NCBI RefSeq assembly: GCF_024345535.1
Contig: NZ_JAGQBH010000001.1
Span: 558,001-622,000, forward strand
Direction: 5' to 3'
DNA: 64,000 nucleotides
Source of the DNA: Cyanobium sp. N.Huapi 1H5
Lineage (GTDB): Bacteria > Cyanobacteriota > Cyanobacteriia > PCC-6307 > Cyanobiaceae
Positions 1-7,792 of the stretch are shown piece after piece. The position numbers were made by a program, and so were the translations under genes. The notes beneath the pieces were generated by a model that was given only the letters and a program-made list of their open reading frames with translations, was not told the origin of the DNA and ran no database searches. Every line of letters begins with the position of its first letter. The first letter of the stretch is position 1.

Positions 1-29
1 TCGTACCCACCGCTTTTCCAGCCAACACG

Positions 30-1472
30 ATGGTTCCGACCCCCAGCCGACCAGCGGTCGCCTTGATCGCCGCCCTCATCGCCGCTCTGCCGCTGAGTCC
101 CCTGGGTTCCCTGGCCGCGACACCGGCTTCGGCACCAGTCGCCAGCTCAGTGAGCCAGGCCAAAGCGCCCAGCCCCGCAGAAGCCCGTGCCATCGCCAAA
201 GAGGCCTGGCTCTACGCCTATGCCCCCCTGCAGGGCTACCAGACCCTCTGGAACCAGACCCAGAACAAGGCGTTCCCGGGCTACGTGGGTGGCTTCGACC
301 GCTTCCGCCACTACAGCCGCTCCGCCACCCCGGCCGACAAGGACATCGTCACCCCCAACAACGACACGCCCTACTCCTGGGCCTGGCTGGATCTGCGCAG
401 CGAGCCGATCGTGCTGTCGCTGCCCGCGGTGCTGGCACCCCGCTACTACGTCAACCAGTGGTTTGATCTCTACACCCACAACTTCGCCTACACCGGCGTG
501 CGTTCCACCGGCCGCGGGGCCGGCACCTATCTGTTCGCCGGACCCCACTGGAAGGGCACGGTGCCGAAGGGCATCACCAAGGTGTTCCGGGCGGAAACCG
601 ACTTCGTCGGCACCCTCACCCGCACCCAGTTGAACGGGCCCGATGACATGCCAGCCCTGAAGGCGATCCAGGGCCAATACGTCCTCACGCCCCTGTCGCG
701 CTTCACGGGCCAACCGGCGCCTCCGCCCGCCCCAGTGGTGGCCTGGCCCGCCTGGGACGCCAGCAAAGCCGAGGGGATCGGCTTCATCACCTATCTCAAC
801 GCCCTATTGCCGTTCATGCCCGCCGTGCCATCGGAGCGAGCGATGCGGGCCCGGTTCGCCCGCATCGGCATCGGCCCCGGCCTGCCCTTTGATCCGGCCA
901 GGCTGGATCCGAAGCTCCGCATCGCCCTGGAGGAAGGGGTGGCCGAGGCCAGCCAGGAGCTCAAAGCCAAGGCCCAACAACAGACCAGCTCCCAGGGATT
1001 CTTCGGCAGCCGACAGCAACTGGGGTCCGATTACCTCACGTTCCGCTCGATGGGAGCGATGCTGGGGATCTATGGCAACAGCAGTGAAGAGGCCTTCTAT
1101 GCCACCCAGCAGACCGGGCCCGACGGCCAGGTGCTTGATGGGCGCAAGCGATGGATGCTGCGATTTGAACCGGGCCAGCTGCCACCGGTGACGGAGTTCT
1201 GGTCGGTGACGATGTACAAGCTGCCGGAACGGTTGCTTGTGGAGAATCCCATTCAACGCTATTCGATCGGTGATCGCACATCCGGCCTGAAGTTGGGAGC
1301 CGATGGATCCCTGGAGATCTATATCCAGAGCGAGAATCCAGGAGCGGACAAAGCCTCGAACTGGTTGCCTGCGCCAGCTGGACCGTTCTTCTTCGTGGCG
1401 CGCTTGTATGGCCCTAAGGACCCAGTCCTGAAGGGAACGTGGAAGCTGCCACGCTTGACAGAAGTCAAGTGA
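30..1472 (+). CDS. Secreted DUF1254/DUF1214 domain protein
   Basis: A 480-residue protein. The first ~30 residues look like a signal peptide: a hydrophobic alanine/leucine stretch followed by small residues (SLAATPASA). A DUF1254 region follows (about 50-190), with the conserved block VTPNNDTPYSW near residue 108 and YVNQWFDLYTHNF further on. A DUF1214 region lies at the C-terminus (about 355-475), with FWSVTMYKLPERLLVENP and the end motif PFFFVARLYGP. Both domains are widespread in bacterial exported proteins, but their biochemical role is not established. The gene stands alone; the next likely gene points toward it. ATG start at 30; the window begins only 29 bases upstream, so its promoter is not visible. 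An exported protein is well supported; any enzymatic role is open. Confidence 0.85.
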   Translation: MVPTPSRPAVALIAALIAALPLSPLGSLAATPASAPVASSVSQAKAPSPAEARAIAKEAWLYAYAPLQGYQTLWNQTQNKAFPGYVGGFDRFRHYSRSATPADKDIVTPNNDTPYSWAWLDLRSEPIVLSLPAVLAPRYYVNQWFDLYTHNFAYTGVRSTGRGAGTYLFAGPHWKGTVPKGITKVFRAETDFVGTLTRTQLNGPDDMPALKAIQGQYVLTPLSRFTGQPAPPPAPVVAWPAWDASKAEGIGFITYLNALLPFMPAVPSERAMRARFARIGIGPGLPFDPARLDPKLRIALEEGVAEASQELKAKAQQQTSSQGFFGSRQQLGSDYLTFRSMGAMLGIYGNSSEEAFYATQQTGPDGQVLDGRKRWMLRFEPGQLPPVTEFWSVTMYKLPERLLVENPIQRYSIGDRTSGLKLGADGSLEIYIQSENPGADKASNWLPAPAGPFFFVARLYGPKDPVLKGTWKLPRLTEVK

Positions 1473-1508
1473 AGCAAAGCCCATGAACAACTGAATGGCT
1501 TGACTTCT
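1454..1508. repeat. Competing inverted repeats at the end of the DUF1254 gene
   Basis: CTTGAC-agaa-GTCAAG forms a 6-bp hairpin at 1454-1469. The segment AGAAGTCAAG (1460-1469) is also perfectly complementary to CTTGACTTCT at 1499-1508, a 10-bp stem across 29 bases. The two structures exclude each other. The element sits on the stop codon and 3' flank. It may be a terminator or mRNA end-protecting structure; there is no T-run after it, so a classical intrinsic terminator is not supported. Confidence 0.4.
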
Positions 1509-1540
1509 AGCCGCTGTTGAGTGGAGGCGTCAGAAGGGGC

Positions 1541-1684
1541 ATGAGTAAGACTGCGATTCGAGAGGTCGAAGCAGCGTTTCCAAACCTTGGATTCCATGAC
1601 TCATTGCTGCGTCTTGCAAAAGACTATGGAGGCTCAACACTTGTTGGTGGCATAAAGGTAACCCTTGGCATCGTTAAGTGGTGA
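1541..1684 (+). CDS. Small ORF, possible 47-residue protein
   Basis: An ATG-initiated frame of 47 residues (starting MSKTAIREVEAAF, ending VGGIKVTLGIVKW) preceded by an AGAAGGGG stretch that could act as a ribosome binding site. No family is recognised. The base composition is lower in GC than in neighbouring core genes. It could be a real small protein, the stump of a longer gene, or chance coding. It occupies the otherwise empty space between the DUF1254 gene and the convergent arginase-family gene. Confidence 0.25.
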   Translation: MSKTAIREVEAAFPNLGFHDSLLRLAKDYGGSTLVGGIKVTLGIVKW

Positions 1685-1815
1685 CTGTGGTTATGACTGC
1701 GGGCTAACCATTCATTCCATGGATGCCCCTTCGCGGCGCAGCCTGTTGGCCCGCCAGATCGCGAGCGCTCCAGCCAATTGAGCCAGGCTTCTGCCCTCAC
1801 CACGATGCTGCCGGA

Positions 1816-2775
1816 TCAGGCTGCTGAGCGATTGGTGTGAGCCGGAACAACCTGGCGAAACGGTGCGCTTGCCATGGCATAGAGGATGTCCATGCCAACG
1901 GTTGCTCCCAGAATGGCCGTGATATGTGAAGGGTCGTATGGTGGCGAGACTTCTACGACATCTCCACCGACAACATTCAGGCCATGGACACCCCAAAGAA
2001 TTTCACGTTGCATGGCCGAGGTGATTCCACCCGGTACTGGCGTGCCCGTACCGGGGGCATGGGCGGGATCCATTCCATCCACATCAATGGAGATATAGCA
2101 TTTTCGATCTCCAACAACCTCTCTCACTTTCTCGATAATTGCCTTGGAGCCCATTTCGATGCACTGATGGGACGTCAGGATGGTGAAGCGATCACCGCTT
2201 GGCGGGACAACAGTACGGATGCCGATCTGGATGCTTGAGTCTGGATCAATAAATCCTTCTTTAACGCCATACCAAAACATGCTGCCATGATTGAGGTGTG
2301 AGGCCTCAAACGTGTCAGTGTGAGCGTCGAAGTGAATGAGAGAGATCTTGCCATGGTGCTTGGCATGGGCTTTGATCGCTGGGTAAGCCACCAAGTGGTC
2401 GCCACCCAGGCCAAGAGTCCCAACACCGGCTGCTGCCATCAGCCCCACGCGTTCTTCAGTGTTGGCCAGCATCTGCTCAACCTGGCCCGGATAAAAGGGA
2501 ATATCGCCGTAGTCGATAACCTTGTACTTCTCCATAAGATTATAATCATTCGGCCAGTGAATCCCGGGGAAGCCGACATACAGGGATTGTTCTCGGATGG
2601 CTCGAGGGCCGTAGCGCGTGCCAGGACGGTTGACGATCTCGACATCGTTGGGCACGCCATAGACCGCAAAATCCACGTCAGTGAGATTCTGCGTATACTC
2701 TGCACGCCAAAACGTAGTCAGCCCTTGGTAGGGGACCCGGCCGAGCATCGCATTTGAGTCAAGGACCCCAGCCAT
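1816..2775 (-). CDS. Arginase/agmatinase-family ureohydrolase
   Basis: A 319-residue enzyme of the ureohydrolase superfamily, which hydrolyses guanidino groups to urea with a binuclear metal centre. The metal-binding signatures are intact: GGDH at 124-127, FDAHTD at 149-154 and SIDVDGMDP at 229-237, giving His127, Asp150, His152, Asp154, Asp231 and Asp233. The frame stays open for 67 residues upstream, but those are basic and low-complexity. The ATG at 2775 fits the family N-terminus (VLDSNAMLGRVPYQGL) and is preceded by a weak purine-rich site. The substrate is not decided: agmatine, guanidinobutyrate or free guanidine are all possible, because cyanobacteria also carry a nickel guanidine hydrolase in this family. 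No hypA/hypB-like maturation genes and no recognisable guanidine riboswitch lie next to it. Convergent with the DUF1254 gene. Confidence 0.88.
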   Translation of the reverse strand: MAGVLDSNAMLGRVPYQGLTTFWRAEYTQNLTDVDFAVYGVPNDVEIVNRPGTRYGPRAIREQSLYVGFPGIHWPNDYNLMEKYKVIDYGDIPFYPGQVEQMLANTEERVGLMAAAGVGTLGLGGDHLVAYPAIKAHAKHHGKISLIHFDAHTDTFEASHLNHGSMFWYGVKEGFIDPDSSIQIGIRTVVPPSGDRFTILTSHQCIEMGSKAIIEKVREVVGDRKCYISIDVDGMDPAHAPGTGTPVPGGITSAMQREILWGVHGLNVVGGDVVEVSPPYDPSHITAILGATVGMDILYAMASAPFRQVVPAHTNRSAA

Positions 2776-2818
2776 TCTTTTTAAATTTCGTGCAAAATTT
2801 ACATTATCATTCTTGTCC

Positions 2819-2839
2819 CCATCGATGCATCCTCGATGG
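2819..2839. other. Hairpin upstream of the ureohydrolase gene
   Basis: CCATCGA (2819-2825) and TCGATGG (2833-2839) form a perfect 7-bp stem with a 7-base loop, 44 bases upstream of the minus-strand start. It may be an operator or 5'-UTR stem. The rest of 2776-2990 shows no convincing gene. Confidence 0.25.
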
Positions 2840-2990
2840 CCTGCAGTTATCTTTCGTAACCTGCGTATTTTATGCCATTCGGCTGGCACTCTGGACCTCG
2901 AACTGACTCGTCTTCGGCTCTGCGAAGACCTGGCGGCCGAAGAGGTTAAGGAGTACGAAAGGCAGCGCCTCTTCAATCCTTATGAAATCC

Positions 2991-3430
2991 TCACCAGGCC
3001 CTTCTTGCCTGCCACGCAACGTCGCCTACGGATTCAACATGCTGTCCGCACGCCTGCACCAGCGTGTTCCTGGACCGTGCCGCAGGACGCCGAAGATACC
3101 CCAGGTTGTTCAACGCCCGGCCCAGATCCCCACGTTGGGACGGGCTGTCCCTCACCAGCGCCCGCAGGAGTCCCACGGTTTCCACCAGGGGTGGCAGGGC
3201 CTCACGCAGCTGGCCCAGTTCGCCATGGGCCTTGACCAGCTCGCGATAGAGGCTGACCGCTCAGGCCAATTGGGCGCGGAAGGCAGGCCCCGTGTCGGCC
3301 AGGGCCCGAAACATGGCCACCCCCTCCTCAGTTGCCGCCAGTGCGGCGCGAGCCTCAAGATCGCTGGCCGGGAGATCGGGCACGACGGCGACCGCGTCCG
3401 GGCCGGGTGGTGTGTCGCCAAACCCATGGC
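2991..3430 (-). pseudogene. Degenerate TPR-repeat protein remnant with in-frame stop
   Basis: On the minus strand one frame reads LPASDLEARAALAATEEGV, then AMFRALADTGPAFRAQLA, then a TGA stop (3261-3263). It continues in the same frame as AVSLYRELVKAHGELGQLRE, ALPPLVETVGLLRALVRDS and RGDLGRALNNLGYLRRP before ending at 2991. The alternating LYRELV / ALNNLG pattern is typical of tandem tetratricopeptide repeats of the kind common in actinobacterial and cyanobacterial regulatory or scaffold proteins. Only about three repeats remain, there is no start codon in a sensible place, and the stop splits the repeat array. This looks like a 5'-truncated pseudogene. The parent protein cannot be named. Confidence 0.6.
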
Positions 3431-3493
3431 TCAACCGGAAGGGGGAAGGACACTGGACTGGAAGGATGCTGATGGAAGCCGCGGAGGCCATCG

Positions 3494-4234
3494 ATGACCA
3501 TCGAAGGGCTTGCTGCGCTTGTTGCACTGGCACTGATCGACAGCACGAGCTTCGGCACGTTGCTGATCCCCCTGTGGCTGATGTTGGTACCCGGTCGCCC
3601 GCGCCCGGGGAGGATTGTGTTGTTCCTGGGCACCGTCGCCGCGTTTTACCTGCTGTTGGGGATGGCGTTGCTGCTTGGAGCTTCGATGCTGCTCGATCTG
3701 TTGCAGGAGGCGGGAGACTCCCAACCGCTGAGGATCGCCCAGCTGGGCGCTGGTATCGGACTGATGGCGCTCGGTGCACGCATGGAGCCCTGGACGAAGG
3801 CGGGCAAGGAGCGTCGCGCCGTTCGCCGGGCGGTAAAGCAAGCCCGCACCGGCCCGAGTCTGTTCGCACGGATGCGGGGGTATGCGACCGATCCGTCAGC
3901 CCCCGTCGGAGCGGTGATCGTCTTTGCGTTGACGGCGGCCCTGATCGAGGCCGCTTCGATGATCCCGTATCTGGCTGCGATCGGCCTTTTGACCGCCTCG
4001 GAGTTGTCACTGCTGGGGCGCAGTGCGGTGCTTTTCGGTTATTGCCTGGTGATGATCACACCGGCGTTACTGCTGCTGGTGGCGCGGCTTTTCCTGCATG
4101 ATTCTATTTCGCCTGGCTTGAAGAAGCTGGAGTCGCTTCTGTCCCGACATACAAACGGGGCGATGGCCTGGGTGGTTTTTCTGGTTGGCCTGTATCTGGC
4201 CGGCGACAGCTTGACCAGGCTTGTTCGGTGGTGA
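3494..4234 (+). CDS. SfLAP/GAP-type multi-span membrane protein
   Basis: A 246-residue integral membrane protein with about six hydrophobic segments: two in the first ~70 residues, one at ~80-97, then three after a basic cytoplasmic loop (KERRAVRRAVKQAR, about 108-121). The layout and the N-terminal motif ALIDSTSFGTLLIPLWLML match the SfLAP/GAP family (sulfolipid-1-addressing protein), best known from mycobacteria and other actinobacteria, where members help move lipids across the membrane. A GGAGG site lies 6 bases before the ATG. It stands next to a TPR remnant running the other way. The family is unusual in a picocyanobacterium, so horizontal acquisition is likely. The transported lipid, if any, is unknown. 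Confidence 0.7.
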   Translation: MTIEGLAALVALALIDSTSFGTLLIPLWLMLVPGRPRPGRIVLFLGTVAAFYLLLGMALLLGASMLLDLLQEAGDSQPLRIAQLGAGIGLMALGARMEPWTKAGKERRAVRRAVKQARTGPSLFARMRGYATDPSAPVGAVIVFALTAALIEAASMIPYLAAIGLLTASELSLLGRSAVLFGYCLVMITPALLLLVARLFLHDSISPGLKKLESLLSRHTNGAMAWVVFLVGLYLAGDSLTRLVRW

Positions 4235-4383
4235 TGTTGATGGGGTCGCGTTGATGGCGCCGCTGGCCCGACAACGCATTTCAGCGGTCATCCGCCTCGA
4301 ACGATCGGTAAACTGAGGATGTCCGTGGCTGCGGCGGCTGCGAACAAACGGTTGACGCACTCAAGCTCGCGACAGGGGACACA

Positions 4384-4914
4384 ATGAGCACGCACGCTTT
4401 GCACGAGAAACTGGATGCGATCTTCCAAGCACATCTGCAGGCTGAACTGGCTGGCGACCTCGACGAAACATTGGCGACCATGTCGCCAGATCCCCATCTC
4501 GTGAATGTTCCCACCATGGTGGGCGGTCAGGGTCCGGAGGGTGTGCGCCAATTCTATGCAAAACGGCTGATTGGTCAGTTCTTTCCGCCCGATGTCGTTT
4601 TTGAAACGGTTTCACGAACCTATGGAGAGCAACGGCTCGTGGATGAACTGATCATTTCCTTCACGCACACCATCAAGATGGACCATATCCTGCCCGGGGT
4701 TGAACCGACTGGTCGCAGGGTGGAAGCCGTGTTTGTCGTGATCGTTGGATTCGAAGCCGACAAGGTCGCCTATGAACACATCCACTGGGACCAGGCGAGT
4801 GTTCTGGTGCAGTTGGGCTTGCTCGATCCAAAGGGTCTCCCCGTCGTCGGCGCCGGTGCCGCCGCCAAGTTGAGAAATCCGGCCCTGCCGGACCCGTTCT
4901 TCCATGAGGGCTGA
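4384..4914 (+). CDS. NTF2-like / SnoaL-type protein
   Basis: A 176-residue protein with an NTF2-like fold pattern: an N-terminal helix (LHEKLDAIFQAHLQAELAGD), a central DPHLVNVPTMVGGQGPEGVR loop followed by FYAKRLIGQF, then beta strands (LVDELIISFTHTIKMDHIL, RVEAVFVVIVGFEADKVAYE) and HIHWDQASVLVQLGLL. Such alpha+beta barrel proteins act as small-molecule isomerases, cyclases or binding proteins, and the sequence does not tell which. An AGGGG site precedes the ATG. A second NTF2-like protein lies at 6853, and each is followed by a GNAT acetyltransferase, suggesting a recurring small-molecule modification module. The fold family is well supported, the substrate unknown. Confidence 0.75.
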   Translation: MSTHALHEKLDAIFQAHLQAELAGDLDETLATMSPDPHLVNVPTMVGGQGPEGVRQFYAKRLIGQFFPPDVVFETVSRTYGEQRLVDELIISFTHTIKMDHILPGVEPTGRRVEAVFVVIVGFEADKVAYEHIHWDQASVLVQLGLLDPKGLPVVGAGAAAKLRNPALPDPFFHEG

Positions 4915-5066
4915 CTGCCGCGAGCTGATCCAGGGCATCAGGCCGGGAGTGGAGGGATTGCACTGCCACGGCGGCCACTTCAGGCGGATGGGTAGATGGC
5001 GCCGGCCCTCTAGGGCGTGCCCTGCACAGGGCCATGATGGTGCCAGGTAGTGCCCTGGACGAGACA

Positions 5067-5546
5067 ATGAAGATCAGATCTGCCACCCCTGATGATGTGG
5101 CACTCATCTTCTCGTTCATCCAGAAGAAATCAGAGTTCGATCGACACATCGGCGCCTTCTCTGGTGTTCTTCAGGTGTCTGAAGAAAAGATCCGCCAGAC
5201 GCTTTTCGGAGCCATCCCCTTTTCCCATGTCTTGTTCGCTGAGTGTTCAGGGCATGCCGTCGGTTTTGCTCTATACGGATTCAGGTATTCGTCATTTGTC
5301 GGCCAGCCAAGCATCTGGTTGGATGATCTCTATGTGGATGCTGAGAAGAGAAGCCAAGGTGCAGGCGCCGCACTCATGGCTCAATTGGCTCAGCTAGCCA
5401 AGGACAATGACTGTACCCATCTTGCCTGGAATGCGGATGCCCGCAACACCCGTGGGCTTGCGTTCTATCATCGGCTGGGAGCAGAGATCATTGATCAGCA
5501 TGGATCTCGTTTGTTTCTACGATGGGTGCCATGGACGCCGGCCTGA
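5067..5546 (+). CDS. GNAT-family N-acetyltransferase
   Basis: A 159-residue acetyltransferase from ATG 5067; an upstream in-frame ATG at 5034 would add 11 residues, but MKIRSATPDDVALI is the usual GNAT start. The acetyl-CoA binding motif A is visible as IWLDDLYVDAEKRSQGAG, with RSQGAGAAL as the Q/RxxGxG loop. Motif B is NARNTRGLAFYHRLGAEI. GNAT enzymes move an acetyl group to an amine on a small molecule or protein; this subtype (Asp-Asp-Leu-Tyr-Val before the loop) resembles polyamine or aminoglycoside-type acetyltransferases. A methyltransferase pseudogene starts 3 bases after its stop. GC is lower than in the core genes of the window. Confidence 0.85.
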   Translation: MKIRSATPDDVALIFSFIQKKSEFDRHIGAFSGVLQVSEEKIRQTLFGAIPFSHVLFAECSGHAVGFALYGFRYSSFVGQPSIWLDDLYVDAEKRSQGAGAALMAQLAQLAKDNDCTHLAWNADARNTRGLAFYHRLGAEIIDQHGSRLFLRWVPWTPA

Positions 5547-5549
5547 CCC

Positions 5550-5987
5550 ATGGAGTATGAACACCTGAAGCAGGCACTTCAAGGGATTTCTGGCAAGGAT
5601 CTTGAGCAGAGAACGGGTTGGTATTCACCCGCCGACAAGGCCTATCACTCCACCAGGCCCATACATCCCGTGGAATTAGTCACGGGAGCGGTCAGGGCAA
5701 CCCAGTTATCGCAGTCACCGAGGCTTCTGGAACTTGGTTGCGGGCTTGGAACTGCAACCGGCTCCTTTGCAGAACTCGTCGGCCAGATGGTCTGCTTGGC
5801 ACCGAATCCAGACTTCCATGGGATGGCCACCGCGACCTGCAGCTCCTATCCATCGGTAGACGTGATTAAGTAGTCCTTCGAGGAATGGGATAGTGAACCC
5901 GAATCCTTCGATGCCGTTCTGGCGGCAAGCTCCATGCATTGGATTCCTGCAGAGACTGGCTATGCCAAGGCCAGCATCGCACAGTGA
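5550..5987 (+). pseudogene. Truncated class I SAM methyltransferase with amber stop
   Basis: The reading frame starts with MEYEHLKQALQGISGKDLEQ and contains the SAM-binding motif LLELGCGLGTATG (motif I, residues ~61-73). It is cut by a TAG at 5871-5873. The same frame continues across the stop with SFEEWDSEPESFDAVLAASS and MHWIPAETGYAKASIAQ, which is the expected motif IV-V region of a trans-aconitate/UbiE-like methyltransferase, and then ends at a TGA (5985). The enzyme would normally be ~240-280 residues, so the C-terminal half is missing as well. The continuity of homology-like sequence through the TAG shows this is recent decay or a sequencing error rather than chance. It sits between a GNAT gene and a P-loop protein. 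Confidence 0.7.
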
Positions 5988-6073
5988 CGACCTGTACAGC
6001 AGAGGCCAACCTATCCGGTTCTTCTCGGGAATCTCCTTGCGGGGGAATAGAATGTTGCAGCACGTCATTTCCC

Positions 6074-6688
6074 ATGCGTATCGCGATTTCGGGATCCCAC
6101 TCTCTGGGTAAATCCACCGTGGTCAATGACTGGGTTGCCTCCCTACCCCGTTTTCTCAGGGAAGAAGAACCTTATCGAGCCCTGGGCCTCTTTGGCCCTT
6201 ACGAGATCAAGTTCCGCGAAGCCTCAACCAGGATTCAGAACGGAATTCAGCTGTACTACAACATCTCTCGAATCCACCGTTATTCGAGTAGGTCTCTTGA
6301 TGTGATCTTCGATCGAGCGCCTGTCGATTATCTTGCCTATTCGCAATACACCGCTAACCAGGCCACCACTGACATCGATGACGCCTTCGTGACCTCGATG
6401 GTGCCCGCCGTCAGGGAGTCGCTGGACCATCTCGACATTCTGGCCTTCGTACCTAAATCCGACTACTGGCCCGTGGCCATGGAGGAAGATGGCATTCGAC
6501 CCGTGGATCATGCCTATCGGGACGACGTGGACGCCATCTTCAAGGAGATCTATCGCGACGGACGCTTTGATGTCATGCCCCGAGAGCATGCCCCACGGCT
6601 GATCGAACTGGTCGGGCCAGCAGAGCAACGGCTGGACCAGCTGTCGCACGCCATCCGCACCCTTCAGCAGGAATCCAGATCTGCCTGA
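6074..6688 (+). CDS. P-loop ATPase/kinase of the AAA_28 type
   Basis: A 204-residue protein starting MRIAISGSHSLGKST, in which residues 7-15 form a Walker A loop (GxxxxGKST). A Walker B-like strand is seen at LDVIFDRAPVDYLAYSQY, and LDHLDILAFVPKSDYWPV is a probable NKxD-region equivalent. The layout resembles AAA_28 (NadR-kinase-like) proteins that phosphorylate small molecules or act as partner ATPases. The frame is open upstream to 5939, but the ATG at 6074 places the P-loop at the very N-terminus, as the family has it. It lies just downstream of the methyltransferase remnant, with no obvious strong ribosome site. Substrate unknown. Confidence 0.7.
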   Translation: MRIAISGSHSLGKSTVVNDWVASLPRFLREEEPYRALGLFGPYEIKFREASTRIQNGIQLYYNISRIHRYSSRSLDVIFDRAPVDYLAYSQYTANQATTDIDDAFVTSMVPAVRESLDHLDILAFVPKSDYWPVAMEEDGIRPVDHAYRDDVDAIFKEIYRDGRFDVMPREHAPRLIELVGPAEQRLDQLSHAIRTLQQESRSA

Positions 6689-6852
6689 TGGCCAGGGAAT
6701 CCGCCGCTGGACCGCAGGGGATCCGCTGTCGGGGGGGCTTTAGGCTTGTCTGGGCTTTCGAGTACCGAAAGGCATCTCTTTCCAGCCCTCGGCCCTGCGT
6801 CTGTTCCGTCGATATCCGATCGACTCACCACTGCGAAACGGAGCAACTCCCC

Positions 6853-7272
6853 ATGTCAGAGGCGAACAAGAACCTCGTCCGTCGTCTGATGGAGGAGGCG
6901 TGGAATGGGCGGAACCTTGACGTGATCGACGAGCTTTGTTCGGCCAGCTTCACCATGGTGGATCCTTCAGCGCCCCATCTTGCGCCGGGGCCAGGGGCGG
7001 CAAAGGCCTATATCGCCTCGATGGTGGCTGCCTTTCCCGACCTTCAGATCACGGTTCAGGACCTGTTCGGTGAGGGCGATCGCGTCTCCCTGCGCTGGTG
7101 CGCGGAGGGAACGCACCAGGGACAGCTCAATGGCATGGCGCCGACCCACAGACGCGTGTGTGTCTCCGGGCAGGCGATCTACCGGATTGTCGACGGGATG
7201 ATCGAGGAGGACTGGATCATCGTCGATACGTATGGAATGCTTCAGCAACTCGGCGTTCTCCCGGTCAACTGA
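6853..7272 (+). CDS. SnoaL-like ester cyclase family protein
   Basis: A 139-residue NTF2-fold protein. NKNLVRRLMEEAWNGRNLDV, then an FPDLQITVQDLFGEGDRVSL strand pair, RWCAEGTHQGQLNGMAPTHR and a C-terminal IYRIVDGMIEEDWIIVDTYG are the standard features of the SnoaL-like polyketide cyclase / ester cyclase family. Members are found widely in bacteria, mostly without an assigned substrate. The start at ATG 6853 is preceded by CGGAGC. It is followed 31 bases later by a GNAT gene, mirroring the NTF2-like to GNAT order at 4384-5546. Confidence 0.82.
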   Translation: MSEANKNLVRRLMEEAWNGRNLDVIDELCSASFTMVDPSAPHLAPGPGAAKAYIASMVAAFPDLQITVQDLFGEGDRVSLRWCAEGTHQGQLNGMAPTHRRVCVSGQAIYRIVDGMIEEDWIIVDTYGMLQQLGVLPVN

Positions 7273-7303
7273 GCCATGTTGGCTCGTGTTGTGGTGAGCC
7301 TCC

Positions 7304-7792
7304 GTGAACCAACCGCCCCTGACAGTTCGCCGAGCGACAGACGCCGACCTGCCGCTGCTGGCCCGTTATGGCTTCGCCCTCGCGCAGCTGCATGTCGGCT
7401 TTGATGGCGAACGCTTCGCCGTGCCGCCGGGTGGCGAGGGCGCCTATACGGCCTTCTTCCGAGAGGAGCTCCAGCGACCGGAGGTGGTGCTGCTGATCGC
7501 CGAGGCCGGTTCGCAACCGGTGGGCTACGCGTTCGTGCGCATGGAGCCGATGAGCCTGGTGGAGATCCGCCGCGCTGGAGCCTGGTTGCACGACATCTAC
7601 GTGGATCCCGAGGCCAGGAGCGGCGGGATCGGCCGCCGGTTGCTCGAGGCGGCCAAGGAGGCGGCCCTCGCCCTGGGCTCCAGCAGCCTGATGCTCAGTG
7701 CGTCGTCGCAGAATGCCGCCGCCAGGCAACTGTTCGAGCGCGCCGGATGGCGTCCAACCATGGTCGAGATGCGGATCGAACTGGGGGCGTGA
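7304..7792 (+). CDS. GNAT-family N-acetyltransferase
   Basis: A 162-residue acetyltransferase starting at GTG 7304 (protein MNQPPLTVRRATDADLPLL). Motif A is clear: WLHDIYVDPEARSGGIGRRL, with the RSGGIG acetyl-CoA loop. The C-terminal part holds NAAARQLFERAGWRPTMVEM, the usual GNAT motif B with the AxxLFexxGW signature. Its stop overlaps the GTG of the next gene (GTGA at 7789-7792), implying translational coupling with the unknown protein downstream. It is more GC-rich than the GNAT at 5067, so the two are not a recent duplication. Confidence 0.88.
   Translation: MNQPPLTVRRATDADLPLLARYGFALAQLHVGFDGERFAVPPGGEGAYTAFFREELQRPEVVLLIAEAGSQPVGYAFVRMEPMSLVEIRRAGAWLHDIYVDPEARSGGIGRRLLEAAKEAALALGSSSLMLSASSQNAAARQLFERAGWRPTMVEMRIELGA

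Noticed and set aside
2776..2990. Guanidine-type riboswitch before the ureohydrolase gene
   Set aside because: I looked for the ykkC core elements and saw only a simple 7-bp hairpin; nothing matches the conserved riboswitch core.
3152..3427. 91-residue minus-strand frame with ATG at 3427
   Set aside because: The TPR-like reading in the neighbouring frame is far more protein-like; this frame is Trp/Pro/Arg-rich and without motif.
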